45,103 nucleotides of DNA from an uncultured Pelagibacteraceae bacterium (lineage in GTDB: Bacteria; Pseudomonadota; Alphaproteobacteria; Pelagibacterales; Pelagibacteraceae). The DNA lies in contig CACKVV010000002.1 of NCBI GenBank assembly GCA_902603665.1, forward strand, positions 1-45,103. Direction: 5' to 3'. Shown here one piece after another: positions 17,922-26,206 of the stretch. The notes under the pieces are model-generated. The model was not told the DNA's origin and made no database searches. It saw only the letters and a list, made by a program, of their open reading frames with translations. How positions within the stretch are numbered: position 1 is the first letter of the stretch; every line of letters starts with the position of its first letter. The translations under genes and the position numbers were made by a program.

Positions 17922-18767
17922 TTATATAGTTTTAGATAAAATACACCAATAGTTTTTATATTTTTTTTTTAATATTTTTTGAGCTTTTTTTGCATTATTT
18001 TTTGTATCTAAGTATAAGACAATTGAAGATCCTGAGCCAGACATTCTGGTAAATAAAATATTATCTAATTTTTCAACAAATAATTTTATATTTTTTAGTT
18101 TTGGATATTTTTGAAATGCTGGATTTTCTAAATCATTTCTTAGTTTTGATAAAAATTTGAGTGACAAAAATTTGTTACTTTTTAATTTTAACTTACTTCT
18201 GGAGAAATTTTTGACCTTTGAATATATATCTTTTGTAGAACAACCAAAATCTGGTTTAATTATTATTAAATGAAGCGGCGATTTAAGTTTAGCGTATTTT
18301 ATTCTCAATTCTTTTGAAATAATTGAATTCTTGTTTAAGCCTAAAATAGTATCTGAACCTATCTTTGAGCTGATTTTAAAAATATCATTTCGCTTAATTT
18401 TTATATTATTTTTTTTAATTAAATATTTTAAGATACTTGCTGCATTCATTGAGCCACCTCCTAAGCCTGATTTATGAGGTATATTTTTTCTAATTTTAAT
18501 TAAATACTTTTCATTATTTAAAAGTTTTTTTCGATCTAATATTTGAATAAGATTTGAAACAGTATTTTTTTTATTTATTCCATTAGAAAATTCTCCATCA
18601 AATAATATTTTGTGGCCATTACCTTTAATTTTTTTTATGTAAATTTGATCATATAAATCAATTAAGCTCACTAAACTTTCAATTTTATGGTGTTTAGTTT
18701 TTAATTTTTTTAATACACCTAAAGAAATATTTATTTTTGCGTGGGATCGGATTTTGTCAAATCTCAT
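17922..18767 (-). CDS. ispE: 4-diphosphocytidyl-2-C-methyl-D-erythritol kinase
   Basis: GHMP-family kinase of the non-mevalonate (MEP) isoprenoid pathway. 281 residues. [11 protein letters not shown] near 8-18 holds the catalytic lysine region; the ATP loop is [14 protein letters not shown] near 91-104 (PxxxGLGGGSSNAA in the family); the C-terminal [12 protein letters not shown] is motif III. It follows the TPR gene by 3 bp on the minus strand. ispH, the last MEP enzyme, lies at 35430 in this window. Lysine content is very high, typical of the AT drift of this genome. Confidence 0.94.
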   Translation of the reverse strand: MRFDKIRSHAKINISLGVLKKLKTKHHKIESLVSLIDLYDQIYIKKIKGNGHKILFDGEFSNGINKKNTVSNLIQILDRKKLLNNEKYLIKIRKNIPHKSGLGGGSMNAASILKYLIKKNNIKIKRNDIFKISSKIGSDTILGLNKNSIISKELRIKYAKLKSPLHLIIIKPDFGCSTKDIYSKVKNFSRSKLKLKSNKFLSLKFLSKLRNDLENPAFQKYPKLKNIKLFVEKLDNILFTRMSGSGSSIVLYLDTKNNAKKAQKILKKKYKNYWCILSKTI

Positions 18768-18770
18768 CGA

Positions 18771-20447
18771 TTATATTTTGCGAGGACCATCAATAAGTTT
18801 ATTCTCAATATCTTTTTTCATTTCCTCTTCTGTATCTTCAAGTTCTAATACGTGTTCCCAAAAATACTTTGCTTGTAATTTTCTATCTAGTTGCCATAGA
18901 ACATCTCCATAGTGATCATTAACAATTGGGTCATCTGGCATTAGTTCAACGGCTTTTCTTAAGTATTTTTCTGCGTTTATAAAATCGCCAATCAAATAAT
19001 ATCCCCATCCAACTGAATCTGTTATATATGGGTCGTTCTCTCTTAACTCGTAGGCTCTCATTAGCATTTTCATAGCCTGCTCTATTTTAATATTTCTTTC
19101 AAGCCAACTATACGAAAGGTAATTGAGAGTGTAGGCATGATCAGGTCGAATATTTAAAGACATCAACAAATCTTTGTCTGCTTTTGAATAATTTTTTAAT
19201 CTCTCATAAGTTCCTCCTCTTCTATATAAAACATCCGCATACATATTTGAATTTTTATCAATCTGATTTAAAACTTGCGTATAGTAATCTATAGCTATTT
19301 TATAATTTTCAAAATTTTTATATATATTTGCTAAGTCAAAAAGAATTTTTGGTGATTTTTGTTTTAAATCGAAAATATTATCTTCAATATATTTTAAAGA
19401 TTTATCATCATTTTCCTCTTGGGAAATAATCTGAGCAATTTTTTTTATTTTGTACCAAAAATAAATTTCATCCTCTGAACTGAGTTTTTCTAATATTTTT
19501 CTCGAAATATCAAAATTGTCGTTATCATAATAATTTTCTGCCAATAAAGATAAATTAAAATAAAATTTTGGGTTTAGGTAATTAGATACACTTAAATAAA
19601 AATTCGACGTTTCAATAATATTTTGTGATGAATATAAGTTAGATATCAGGAAAAAAAATTCAGATAAAAGATCATTTTCATTTTGACATGAAAAATGTTT
19701 ATTAAATTTTTTATAATTTTCATTATCTATCCATTTTTTTGATTGGGATATTAATAATGTACTCGAAAAAGGTTCAATTGTTTTTGATATTTGTTTTGCA
19801 GTTTTATAGTCTTTATTTTCAATTACATTTGATAAGTAAAAAAATAAATATCTTGAGTAATCTCCTTCAGCAGAATTAATTAAATTTAAGAAATGACTTT
19901 CTGTTTTGTTAGAATTCAGATAGCAATTTTGAAAAGCATTCACAATCAAACTTAACTTTCCAAAATCACTTGTAGAATACTGTAATTTTTTATTTTTAAA
20001 TAAATTATTGAAGCTTTCTAAAGTTTTAATAATTATAAACTCGTAGGTATTTTCGTTAGATAAATTAAAAGTCTTAATAATTTTTGAGGCTTGTACATAT
20101 TTTTTCCTATTGATCAAATCTAAAACTATTAAAAGTTTACCTTCAAAAAAATTTGAATTCTTCATGTTACGCGATGATTTTATTTGATTTACAGCCTTTT
20201 TTATTTGGCCATCTAAAACAAGAGAATATACGTATTCTTTTAAATAATTGTTATGTTTTTTTTTGAGATATTTTGAAGATTCAAAAAATTCTAAGGCTTT
20301 ATTATTTTTTTGATTATCAAATGAAATTAACGCAGAAAAATAGCTTGAAAGGTACTTATAATTAAAATCATTTTTATCGCTTGTTTTAGTATAACCTACA
20401 CTTTGGTATAAAAGAGCAATAATAATATAAAAAATTTTTAAGAACAT
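18771..20447 (-). CDS. Exported tetratricopeptide-repeat protein
   Basis: 558 residues starting with a hydrophobic signal-like segment (about 3-20, IFYIIIALLYQSVGY), so it is probably periplasmic or membrane-anchored. The middle is poorly conserved in appearance and helix-rich. The C-terminal 200 residues carry clear TPR units, including YRRGGTYERLKNYSKADKDL, DSVGWGYYLIGDFINAEKYL and NDHYGDVLWQLDRKLQAKYF, with the 'YLRKAVELMPDDP' turn. Such proteins usually act as scaffolds for cell-envelope complexes, but no function can be assigned here. It starts 10 bp from the divergent uracil-DNA glycosylase gene and precedes ispE by 3 bp. Confidence 0.85.
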   Translation of the reverse strand: MFLKIFYIIIALLYQSVGYTKTSDKNDFNYKYLSSYFSALISFDNQKNNKALEFFESSKYLKKKHNNYLKEYVYSLVLDGQIKKAVNQIKSSRNMKNSNFFEGKLLIVLDLINRKKYVQASKIIKTFNLSNENTYEFIIIKTLESFNNLFKNKKLQYSTSDFGKLSLIVNAFQNCYLNSNKTESHFLNLINSAEGDYSRYLFFYLSNVIENKDYKTAKQISKTIEPFSSTLLISQSKKWIDNENYKKFNKHFSCQNENDLLSEFFFLISNLYSSQNIIETSNFYLSVSNYLNPKFYFNLSLLAENYYDNDNFDISRKILEKLSSEDEIYFWYKIKKIAQIISQEENDDKSLKYIEDNIFDLKQKSPKILFDLANIYKNFENYKIAIDYYTQVLNQIDKNSNMYADVLYRRGGTYERLKNYSKADKDLLMSLNIRPDHAYTLNYLSYSWLERNIKIEQAMKMLMRAYELRENDPYITDSVGWGYYLIGDFINAEKYLRKAVELMPDDPIVNDHYGDVLWQLDRKLQAKYFWEHVLELEDTEEEMKKDIENKLIDGPRKI

Positions 20448-20457
20448 AATTTAATTT

Positions 20458-21159
20458 ATGACTTTAGAGGAAAAAAATCAAAATGACATTTTGAATGAAT
20501 TCAATGATCCCAACGACATAGAATTCATCTTTAGCGATAAACCAATAAATAGATTTAAAACTAAACCAGAAGTAGAAGATAAGATTTCTCTTCTAGCAAA
20601 ACTAAAAAATGATTTACAAAATATCAAAAATTGTGAGCTAAAGGAAAGTGCTAAAAAACTTGTATTCAGTGATGGAAATTCCAATAGCAAAATAATGATT
20701 GTTGGAGAAGGACCTGGTCAAAAAGAGGATGAGGTCGGCAAACCTTTTGTAGGAGATGCAGGCTTATTATTAAATAAAATGCTAAAAGCAATAAATATTA
20801 ATAGACAAGATATTTATATTACTAATGTTGTAAATTATAGACCTCCTAATAATAGAAAACCGGAACCTGCTGAAATAACACGATACTCAGAATACTTAAG
20901 AAAACATATATCAATAATAAACCCAAAGATTTTAATTTTAATGGGTAGCACCGCAATGGAGTCGTTATTTGGATCAAAAATTAAAATTTCAAAAGAAAGA
21001 GGAAATTGGAAAAATGTGATTATAAACAATAAAAGCTACTTAACAATGATAACATTTCATCCAGCGTATCTTTTAAGGCAACCAGAGCAAAAAAAATACT
21101 CTTGGACAGATCTTAAAGAAATAAGAAAAAAAATTGATGAATTAGAAATAAACTTATAA
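20458..21159 (+). CDS. Uracil-DNA glycosylase, family 4-like, without iron-sulfur cysteines
   Basis: 233 residues. The core matches family 4/5 UDG: IMIVGEGPGQKED near 79-91 (GEAPG motif), GKPFVGDAGLLLNKML, IYITNVVNYRPPNNRKP near 119-134, and the catalytic-loop HPAYLLRQPEQ near 207-217. It should remove uracil from DNA to start base excision repair. Classical family 4 enzymes hold a [4Fe-4S] cluster with four cysteines; this protein has only one cysteine, C59, and the positions after NVVN and before EYL hold Y and Y/S. About 45 N-terminal residues precede the domain. It is 10 bp from the divergent TPR gene. Confidence 0.85.
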   Translation: MTLEEKNQNDILNEFNDPNDIEFIFSDKPINRFKTKPEVEDKISLLAKLKNDLQNIKNCELKESAKKLVFSDGNSNSKIMIVGEGPGQKEDEVGKPFVGDAGLLLNKMLKAININRQDIYITNVVNYRPPNNRKPEPAEITRYSEYLRKHISIINPKILILMGSTAMESLFGSKIKISKERGNWKNVIINNKSYLTMITFHPAYLLRQPEQKKYSWTDLKEIRKKIDELEINL

Positions 21160-21163
21160 ATTT

Positions 21164-21298
21164 ATGATAGGACTGCACAAAAAGTACTTAGATTTTTTTA
21201 AAAAAAAATTTAATCTTTCAGATTATAGTTTGGTTTTGATATCTTTCTTCAAGGGTTTATTTATTGGATTAATTATTTATCATTTTTTTTTTAAATAA
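21164..21298 (+). CDS. Small single-span membrane protein of unknown function
   Basis: A 44-codon ORF with ATG four bases after the glycosylase stop and a TAA whose last A is the first base of the rnhB ATG (TAATG). The product begins with a basic amphipathic part (GLHKKYLDFFKKKFNLSDY), then a hydrophobic segment of about 20 residues (LVLISFFKGLFIGLIIYHFF). The exact fit between two genes on the same strand, with a 4-bp gap and a 1-bp overlap, argues for a real, translationally coupled gene. I recognise no family. It could still be a chance frame, since 139 bp between genes is otherwise large for this window. Confidence 0.6.
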   Translation: MIGLHKKYLDFFKKKFNLSDYSLVLISFFKGLFIGLIIYHFFFK

Positions 21299-21867
21299 TG
21301 AAAAAAGTAGCTGGAGTTGATGAAGTTGGAAGAGGGAGTTTAGTTGGTCCAGTATATGCTGCTGCAGTAATATTTAAAAAAAATATAGATAAATGTAAGA
21401 TCAAAGATTCTAAAAAACTTTCAAAAGAAAAAAGGGATATTTTAGAAAAATATATTAAAAAAAACTCTATCTGGAGTGTTGGATCTGCCTCTTTAAAAGA
21501 GATTGAAAAATTAAATATTCTAAATGCATCTTTATTGGCCATGAAAAGATCGATTAAAAAACTTAAAATAAAACCTACATCAACATTAATTGATGGAAAT
21601 AAATTACCAGAAATGAAGGGTTACAAACTTAAGTCTGTAATTAGGGGAGATCAAAAAATATCTGAAATATCGGCAGCATCTATAATTGCTAAGGTTGCAA
21701 GAGATCGGCTAATTACAAATATGTCCAAAAAATTTAAAGAATATGCTTGGGATAAAAATGCAGGATATGGAACTAAAGAACATCTAAAAGCCATTAAGAA
21801 ATTTGGTATAACGAAGCATCATCGAAAAAACTTTAGGCCTATACACAATATATTGAGTCATAACTAA
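21298..21867 (+). CDS. rnhB: Ribonuclease HII
   Basis: Cleaves RNA in RNA-DNA hybrids and single ribonucleotides in DNA. 189 residues. The N-terminal GVDEVGRGSLVGPVYAAAV holds catalytic D8 and E9; IDGNK near 98 and the later SIIAKVARDRLI segment carry the other acidic residues; GYGTKEHLKAI near 160 and HRKNFRPIHN at the C-terminus are typical. Its ATG overlaps the stop of the small ORF by one base. rnhA, the other RNase H, is at 37339. Confidence 0.96.
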   Translation: MKKVAGVDEVGRGSLVGPVYAAAVIFKKNIDKCKIKDSKKLSKEKRDILEKYIKKNSIWSVGSASLKEIEKLNILNASLLAMKRSIKKLKIKPTSTLIDGNKLPEMKGYKLKSVIRGDQKISEISAASIIAKVARDRLITNMSKKFKEYAWDKNAGYGTKEHLKAIKKFGITKHHRKNFRPIHNILSHN

Positions 21868-21931
21868 AACTTACAACAAGTAGAGTCTATTTTTTTCAAT
21901 CTCTGGTTGACGCAGAATCTACCCTGGAGTC
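21855..21931. promoter_or_regulatory. Cluster of four GANTC sites before ccrM
   Basis: GANTC, the CcrM target, occurs at 21855 (GAGTC, inside the end of rnhB), 21883 (GAGTC), 21915 (GAATC) and 21927 (GAGTC). At about 30 % G+C one site is expected per roughly 360 bp, so four in 77 bp is a clear excess. The last two lie in the spacer and at the -10 edge of the predicted ccrM promoter. In Caulobacter, methylation of GANTC sites in its promoter region silences ccrM; autoregulation of the same kind is inferred here. Confidence 0.65.
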
Positions 21932-21935
21932 TAAT
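21907..21935 (+). promoter_or_regulatory. Predicted sigma-70 promoter of ccrM
   Basis: TTGACG at 21907-21912 and TCTAAT at 21930-21935 are separated by 17 bp, the optimum spacing, and differ by one base each from the consensus hexamers. The start would be near 21942, leaving a leader of about 7 nt before the ATG at 21949 and no ribosome-binding site, so the mRNA would be nearly leaderless. GANTC at 21915 lies in the spacer and GANTC at 21927 touches the -10 box. Confidence 0.6.
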
Positions 21936-21948
21936 TACTTTTTTAAAA

Positions 21949-23022
21949 ATGATAGTTAAAAAATTACATAACAAAATTATAAATGGGGACAGTCTAAAAG
22001 AATTAAAAAAAATTCCTGATGAAACATTTGATCTAATTTTTGCAGATCCGCCTTATAATTTACAATTACAAAACAGTTTAATTAGACCAGACAGATCTAG
22101 AGTGAATGCAGTGGATGATAAATGGGATCAATTTGAGAGTTTTAAATCTTATGATGAGTTTACATACGAATGGCTAAAACAATCAAATAGAGTATTAAAA
22201 AAAGATGGGTCTATTTGGGTCATAGGCAGTTATCATAATATTTTTAGAGTAGGAAAAATAATTCAGGATCTTGGTTTCTGGATTTTAAACGATGTAATCT
22301 GGAATAAAAATAACCCTATGCCAAACTTCCGGGGTACCAGGTTTACTAATGCTCACGAAACATTGATTTGGGCATCAAAAAGTAAAAAGTCAAAATATAC
22401 TTTTAATTATCAATCAATGAAGTCATTCAACGATGATCTACAAATGCGGTCCACATGGAATTTACCAATTTGTAACGGTAAAGAAAGATTAAAAGATAAT
22501 GGAACGAAAGTACATTCAACCCAAAAACCAGAAGCTTTACTACATAGGGTAGTATTAGCCTCTACAAATAAAAATGATTTTATTTTAGATCCTTTTTTAG
22601 GATCAGGTACAACTGCTGTGGTTTCAAAAAAACTAGGACGATCTTATTTTGGAATAGAAAAAGAAAAAAAATATTTTGAAGCTGCGAACAAACGAATAAG
22701 AAATACTAAAATTATTATGGATGAATATTTGGATACACTCCCGAATAATAAATCAAAGCCGAGAGTGCCTTTTGGTTCATTAATTGAATTAGGTGTTATA
22801 AAGCCTGGTACAGAAATTTACGACCAAAAAAAGAAAGTATTTGCAAAAGTTATGGTTGATGGAAGTATTAAACATAAAGAGAACGAGGGATCTATTCACA
22901 AAGTAGCTGCTCAGATATTAGGCGCAGAAAGCTGCAATGGTTGGACCTATTGGCATTATCAAGTAGGAAATAGTTTAAAGCCTATTGATGAACTTAGGCA
23001 ACGTCTACGGCCAAGAGCTTAA
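21949..23022 (+). CDS. ccrM: Cell-cycle DNA adenine methyltransferase CcrM (GANTC)
   Basis: Methylates adenine in GANTC, a near-universal alphaproteobacterial mark. 357 residues (358 in Caulobacter). The catalytic FADPPYNLQL is at 31-40; WVIGSYHNIFRVG, PMPNFRGTRFTNAHETLIWA and HSTQKPEALLHRV follow; the SAM loop is DPFLGSGTTA. The last 85 residues (RVPFGSLIELGVIKPG to the end) are the RAMA-type DNA-recognition domain of CcrM. I prefer the ATG at 21949: the in-frame TTG at 21907 coincides with the predicted -35 box. The 3' end overlaps the convergent monooxygenase by 4 bp. No restriction partner is nearby, as expected of a solitary methylase. Confidence 0.95.
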   Translation: MIVKKLHNKIINGDSLKELKKIPDETFDLIFADPPYNLQLQNSLIRPDRSRVNAVDDKWDQFESFKSYDEFTYEWLKQSNRVLKKDGSIWVIGSYHNIFRVGKIIQDLGFWILNDVIWNKNNPMPNFRGTRFTNAHETLIWASKSKKSKYTFNYQSMKSFNDDLQMRSTWNLPICNGKERLKDNGTKVHSTQKPEALLHRVVLASTNKNDFILDPFLGSGTTAVVSKKLGRSYFGIEKEKKYFEAANKRIRNTKIIMDEYLDTLPNNKSKPRVPFGSLIELGVIKPGTEIYDQKKKVFAKVMVDGSIKHKENEGSIHKVAAQILGAESCNGWTYWHYQVGNSLKPIDELRQRLRPRA

Positions 23023-24152
23023 TTCTTATAAATTTTACCCAAATAATTTTCTAAAAAACTTTTATTTTTAGAAAGATATTTAAGAAAAATATTTCTAAAA
23101 AAAACATTTATAGGATTTGCAATATGGAATGCATAGTGATTGATAGAAGATCTAGAATTTATCTGTTTCGTCTTTAAAACTCTTTTTTTATAATAATTTG
23201 ATAAATTATTATTTAGATCATTAAAAAGATCATTTGCAGATTCAATTGATTGTGATGCTCCTTGCGCAAAAGAGGGTGGAAATGAAAAGAACGCATCACC
23301 CATTAAAAAAATATTTTTATTACTTGGTATTTTAATTTTTTTACTCACAAAAATTGGAAAGCATTTAATTTCATTTACCAACTCAGTTAAATTTAAATCA
23401 GATTTTGAGGAAATCTGGCTCATTAAGTTATTTATAAAACTTTTATCTTTAAATAGACTTCTATTTGTAATCTCAGATTCTACTAATTTTTTTCTTAATA
23501 TAGATATAAAATTAAATTCGTTATTTTGATTGATAGGATAGATAACAAAGTGAAAATTTGACCCTAAATATAGGGAAATATCTAAATTTTCGAAGTTCTG
23601 AATATTCCCTCTTAGTGCAATTGAATTAAAATACTTTGGTGTACCCTCTTTTTTAAACAAAATTTCTTTTGTTCTTGAAAAAACTCCATCAGCTGCAACT
23701 ATATAATCAAATTCCTCTTTGCTATTATCGCTGAAAGATAATTTTAATTTCCCATATTCCTCTATATTAATGAGATCATAGTTAAAAATTATTTTTTCTT
23801 TTGGGATATTACTTAACAAAAATTCTATTAATTTTGATCTTCTTAATGTTGTATATCTGTTATTCTCAAAGTTAAATTGGGATAAATCAATGTCACATAT
23901 CTTTTTCAACACTTTTGCATCAAAGAAATTTACTTTTTTTGGAAAAAATACTTCGCTCGCATTCATTGTTTGAAATCCAATTTTATTTAGAAGATTAATG
24001 CTGTTTACTGACAACTGTATCCCATAACCATCGCTTAAATCTAATGAGGGTTTTTTTTCAAAAATTTTATAAGAAAAAGAGGTATTTTTTTCTAAAAGAT
24101 TTGCGAGAAAAAGACCAGAAATTCCAGATCCAATTATTGCAATGCTTTTCAT
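23019..24152 (-). CDS. FAD-dependent monooxygenase, substrate unknown
   Basis: 377 residues of the p-hydroxybenzoate hydroxylase/UbiH fold. The N-terminal dinucleotide loop is IIGSGISGLFLANLLE (5-20); YIVAADGVFSRTKEI near 155-170 is the DG motif; LMGDAFFSFPPSFAQGASQSIESA near 284-307 is the GD motif plus FAD-binding helix. It could hydroxylate an aromatic, for instance a ubiquinone precursor, since alphaproteobacteria use varied Ubi hydroxylases, but similarity to salicylate-hydroxylase-like proteins is just as good by eye. It is 1 bp from mutY on the same strand. Confidence 0.82.
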   Translation of the reverse strand: MKSIAIIGSGISGLFLANLLEKNTSFSYKIFEKKPSLDLSDGYGIQLSVNSINLLNKIGFQTMNASEVFFPKKVNFFDAKVLKKICDIDLSQFNFENNRYTTLRRSKLIEFLLSNIPKEKIIFNYDLINIEEYGKLKLSFSDNSKEEFDYIVAADGVFSRTKEILFKKEGTPKYFNSIALRGNIQNFENLDISLYLGSNFHFVIYPINQNNEFNFISILRKKLVESEITNRSLFKDKSFINNLMSQISSKSDLNLTELVNEIKCFPIFVSKKIKIPSNKNIFLMGDAFFSFPPSFAQGASQSIESANDLFNDLNNNLSNYYKKRVLKTKQINSRSSINHYAFHIANPINVFFRNIFLKYLSKNKSFLENYLGKIYKN

Positions 24153-24153
24153 T

Positions 24154-25140
24154 TTATTGTGACACCGAATTTAATATTTTTTTTGTAAATGAAGGTAAAA
24201 TATAATTTTTAATATTTTCTTTGTTCAACATTATACTGTTATTTGTTTTTTTAACTTTTATATTTTTATTAATAATAATTTTCATATCCATATTTGACAT
24301 TTTTACATTTATTTTTTTTTGAGTTGAATTTTCAAATTTATTTTCATCTATTTCTATCATTGGAAAAATGATCAAATTTTTTAAAAAATTGAATTTTTTA
24401 TTTTTAATTAATATATAATTATTTTTATATTTATTAACATTTGCTTCAAAGTATTTTGTTTTGTTAAACTTATTTTTAGATTTGATTAAAAAATCTTTTT
24501 TCTTATAAGATTTACAATTTTGTGTAAGTGGACAGCGAATACAATATGGCAGTGAAGGTTTACAAATTAATGCTCCTATCTCCATGATTGCTTGTGCATA
24601 ATCACTTGATCTTTTTGAAAATCCAAAAAAAGATTTTTTTTTATTTAAGTTTTCTTTTGATATTTCATAATCAGTTTTAAGTAGAAAAACTCTTTTTAGT
24701 ATTCTTTCGACGTTTCCATCCATTGGGATATAAGGCTTATTATGCGCAATTGCTAAAATTGATCTAGAAGTATACTCACCAATTCCTGGGAGAGATTTAA
24801 GTGTTTCAATATCCTCTGGCAACTCACCTTTATAATCCTTTAATAGTTTTATTGCAGTTTTTTTTAAATTTCTCGCTCTAGAATAATACCCAAGTCCTTC
24901 CCAGTTTTTTAAAATTTTGTAATCACTTGATTTAGCCAATAATTTTAAATTTGGAAATTCTTTTATAAACTTTTCAAAATAAGGAATAACAGTTTTAACC
25001 TGTGTTTGTTGAAGCATAAATTCACTTACAAGAGTAAAATAGTCTTGTTTTTTTTTCGAAACTTTTATTCTCCAAGGTAGGGTTCTTTTATTATTATCGT
25101 ACCAATATAGAATTTTTTTTGGTATGTTTTGATTTCTCAT
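24154..25140 (-). CDS. mutY: A/G-specific adenine DNA glycosylase
   Basis: Removes adenine opposite 8-oxoguanine. 328 residues. Catalytic E40 (SEFMLQQTQV) and D141 (PMDGNVERIL), the helix-hairpin-helix LPGIGEYTSRSILA (117-130), and the iron-sulfur cysteines C193, C200, C203 and C209 with the exact C-x6-C-x2-C-x5-C spacing. The C-terminal 8-oxoG recognition (NUDIX-like) part is short and weakly conserved. I chose the ATG at 25140 because E. coli MutY also starts about 12 residues before 'WYD'; an in-frame start at 25185 would overlap the divergent gene by 45 bp. The two start codons touch. Confidence 0.94.
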   Translation of the reverse strand: MRNQNIPKKILYWYDNNKRTLPWRIKVSKKKQDYFTLVSEFMLQQTQVKTVIPYFEKFIKEFPNLKLLAKSSDYKILKNWEGLGYYSRARNLKKTAIKLLKDYKGELPEDIETLKSLPGIGEYTSRSILAIAHNKPYIPMDGNVERILKRVFLLKTDYEISKENLNKKKSFFGFSKRSSDYAQAIMEIGALICKPSLPYCIRCPLTQNCKSYKKKDFLIKSKNKFNKTKYFEANVNKYKNNYILIKNKKFNFLKNLIIFPMIEIDENKFENSTQKKINVKMSNMDMKIIINKNIKVKKTNNSIMLNKENIKNYILPSFTKKILNSVSQ

Positions 25141-25623
25141 ATGAATATTAAATACAATACTAAGCAGAGATATAAATCCATTCAAGGTTTAAGATCTTTT
25201 AAAGATACTTTGCCCAAAGAGGCAAAAAGAATACTTAATAAAAAAGGGGATGTTTATAATAAAACTCTTGATAATTGGAAATATATAGTTGGCAAAGAAT
25301 TATTCAAAGATTGTTATCCAAAATCATTTAAGGGGTCTAATAAGATTAAAAATAGTTGTTTGACTATAATGGTTAAAAGAGGGTCTGAAGTGAACTTAGA
25401 ATATTCTAAAAATGAAATTATAAAAAAAATGAATGCATTCTTTGGATATGATGTTGTTCAAACTATAAAACTAAATACATTTGATGGATTTTTGGAAAAA
25501 AAGATCAAAAAAAGCGCTGATTATGCGACAAAAAACAAACACATAAAAGACATAAGTAATATTAAAAATGAAAAAGTTAGAAATTCTTTAATAGAGTTAA
25601 GCAATTTATACAAAAAAAAATGA
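25141..25623 (+). CDS. dciA: DUF721 protein, DciA-like replicative helicase loader
   Basis: 160 residues with the DUF721 pattern: an N-terminal basic part, then WKYIVGKELFKDCYPKSFKG near 46-65, a beta strand CLTIMVKRGSEVNLEYSK near 74-91, and YDVVQTIKLNTF. DUF721 proteins were identified as DciA, the operator of DnaB in bacteria that lack DnaC/DnaI; alphaproteobacteria belong to that group. The symbol is by family only. The ATG at 25141 directly abuts the mutY ATG on the other strand (CATATG). It overlaps the DsbA-like gene by ATGA; the mutY/DUF721/dsbA/smc order is common in alphaproteobacteria. Confidence 0.72.
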   Translation: MNIKYNTKQRYKSIQGLRSFKDTLPKEAKRILNKKGDVYNKTLDNWKYIVGKELFKDCYPKSFKGSNKIKNSCLTIMVKRGSEVNLEYSKNEIIKKMNAFFGYDVVQTIKLNTFDGFLEKKIKKSADYATKNKHIKDISNIKNEKVRNSLIELSNLYKKK

Positions 25624-26198
25624 AAAAAATTTTATTAACCTTTTTATTATCCTTCTTTTTATTCCCTAATATCTCAAGTTCTGATGTAAGACCAATAATT
25701 GATGGAAATATTGATGCAAAAGTCAAGTTAGTAGTATTTGAATCTTTAACCTGCGGTTTTTGCGCAAACTTCCATAAGAAAATTTATCCAGAATTAAAGA
25801 AAGAGTTTATTGATAAAGGTTTTGTTTCAATTGAATATAAAAATTTTCCTTTAGATATCGCAGCATTTAATGCAGCAAAAATTGCTCATTGTAAGAACGA
25901 CGGTAATTCTGAAGTCTTGCACTATCTCTATGAGAAGCAAAGTGAATGGGTAAGAGGTGGTTCAATTGATGATGCAAACAAAAACATTAAAGAACTTATA
26001 GAAAATTCTAGTTTCAAAATAGATATTGAGAGTTGTTTAGCTGATAAATCTGTAGAAGATCATATACTCGAAGACCGAATCAATGGTGTAAAAAAATATA
26101 AAGTTAAAGCAACCCCTACCCTAATAATTAATGGTAAAAAGTTTGATAATCCAACAGACTATAAAAAATTAAAAAAATACATCGAAAAACTGATATAA
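25620..26198 (+). CDS. Secreted DsbA-family thiol oxidoreductase
   Basis: 192 residues with a clear signal peptide (about 1-20, KKILLTFLLSFFLFPNISS). The thioredoxin fold has the active-site CGFC in SLTCGFCANFH near 42-52, and a cis-proline loop VKATPTLIING near 168-178. YKNFPLD near 77 is the hallmark of the DsbA-like family (Pfam Thioredoxin_4). It probably catalyses disulfide formation in the periplasm; no DsbB partner is nearby. It overlaps the DUF721 gene by 4 bp and precedes smc by 8 bp. Confidence 0.88.
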   Translation: MKKILLTFLLSFFLFPNISSSDVRPIIDGNIDAKVKLVVFESLTCGFCANFHKKIYPELKKEFIDKGFVSIEYKNFPLDIAAFNAAKIAHCKNDGNSEVLHYLYEKQSEWVRGGSIDDANKNIKELIENSSFKIDIESCLADKSVEDHILEDRINGVKKYKVKATPTLIINGKKFDNPTDYKKLKKYIEKLI

Positions 26199-26206
26199 GT
26201 TAGCGA

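Noticed and set aside
21907..21948. Longer CcrM start at TTG 21907
   Set aside because: The TTG is part of the predicted -35 box; the extra 14 residues look unlike CcrM, and the ATG gives the family length.
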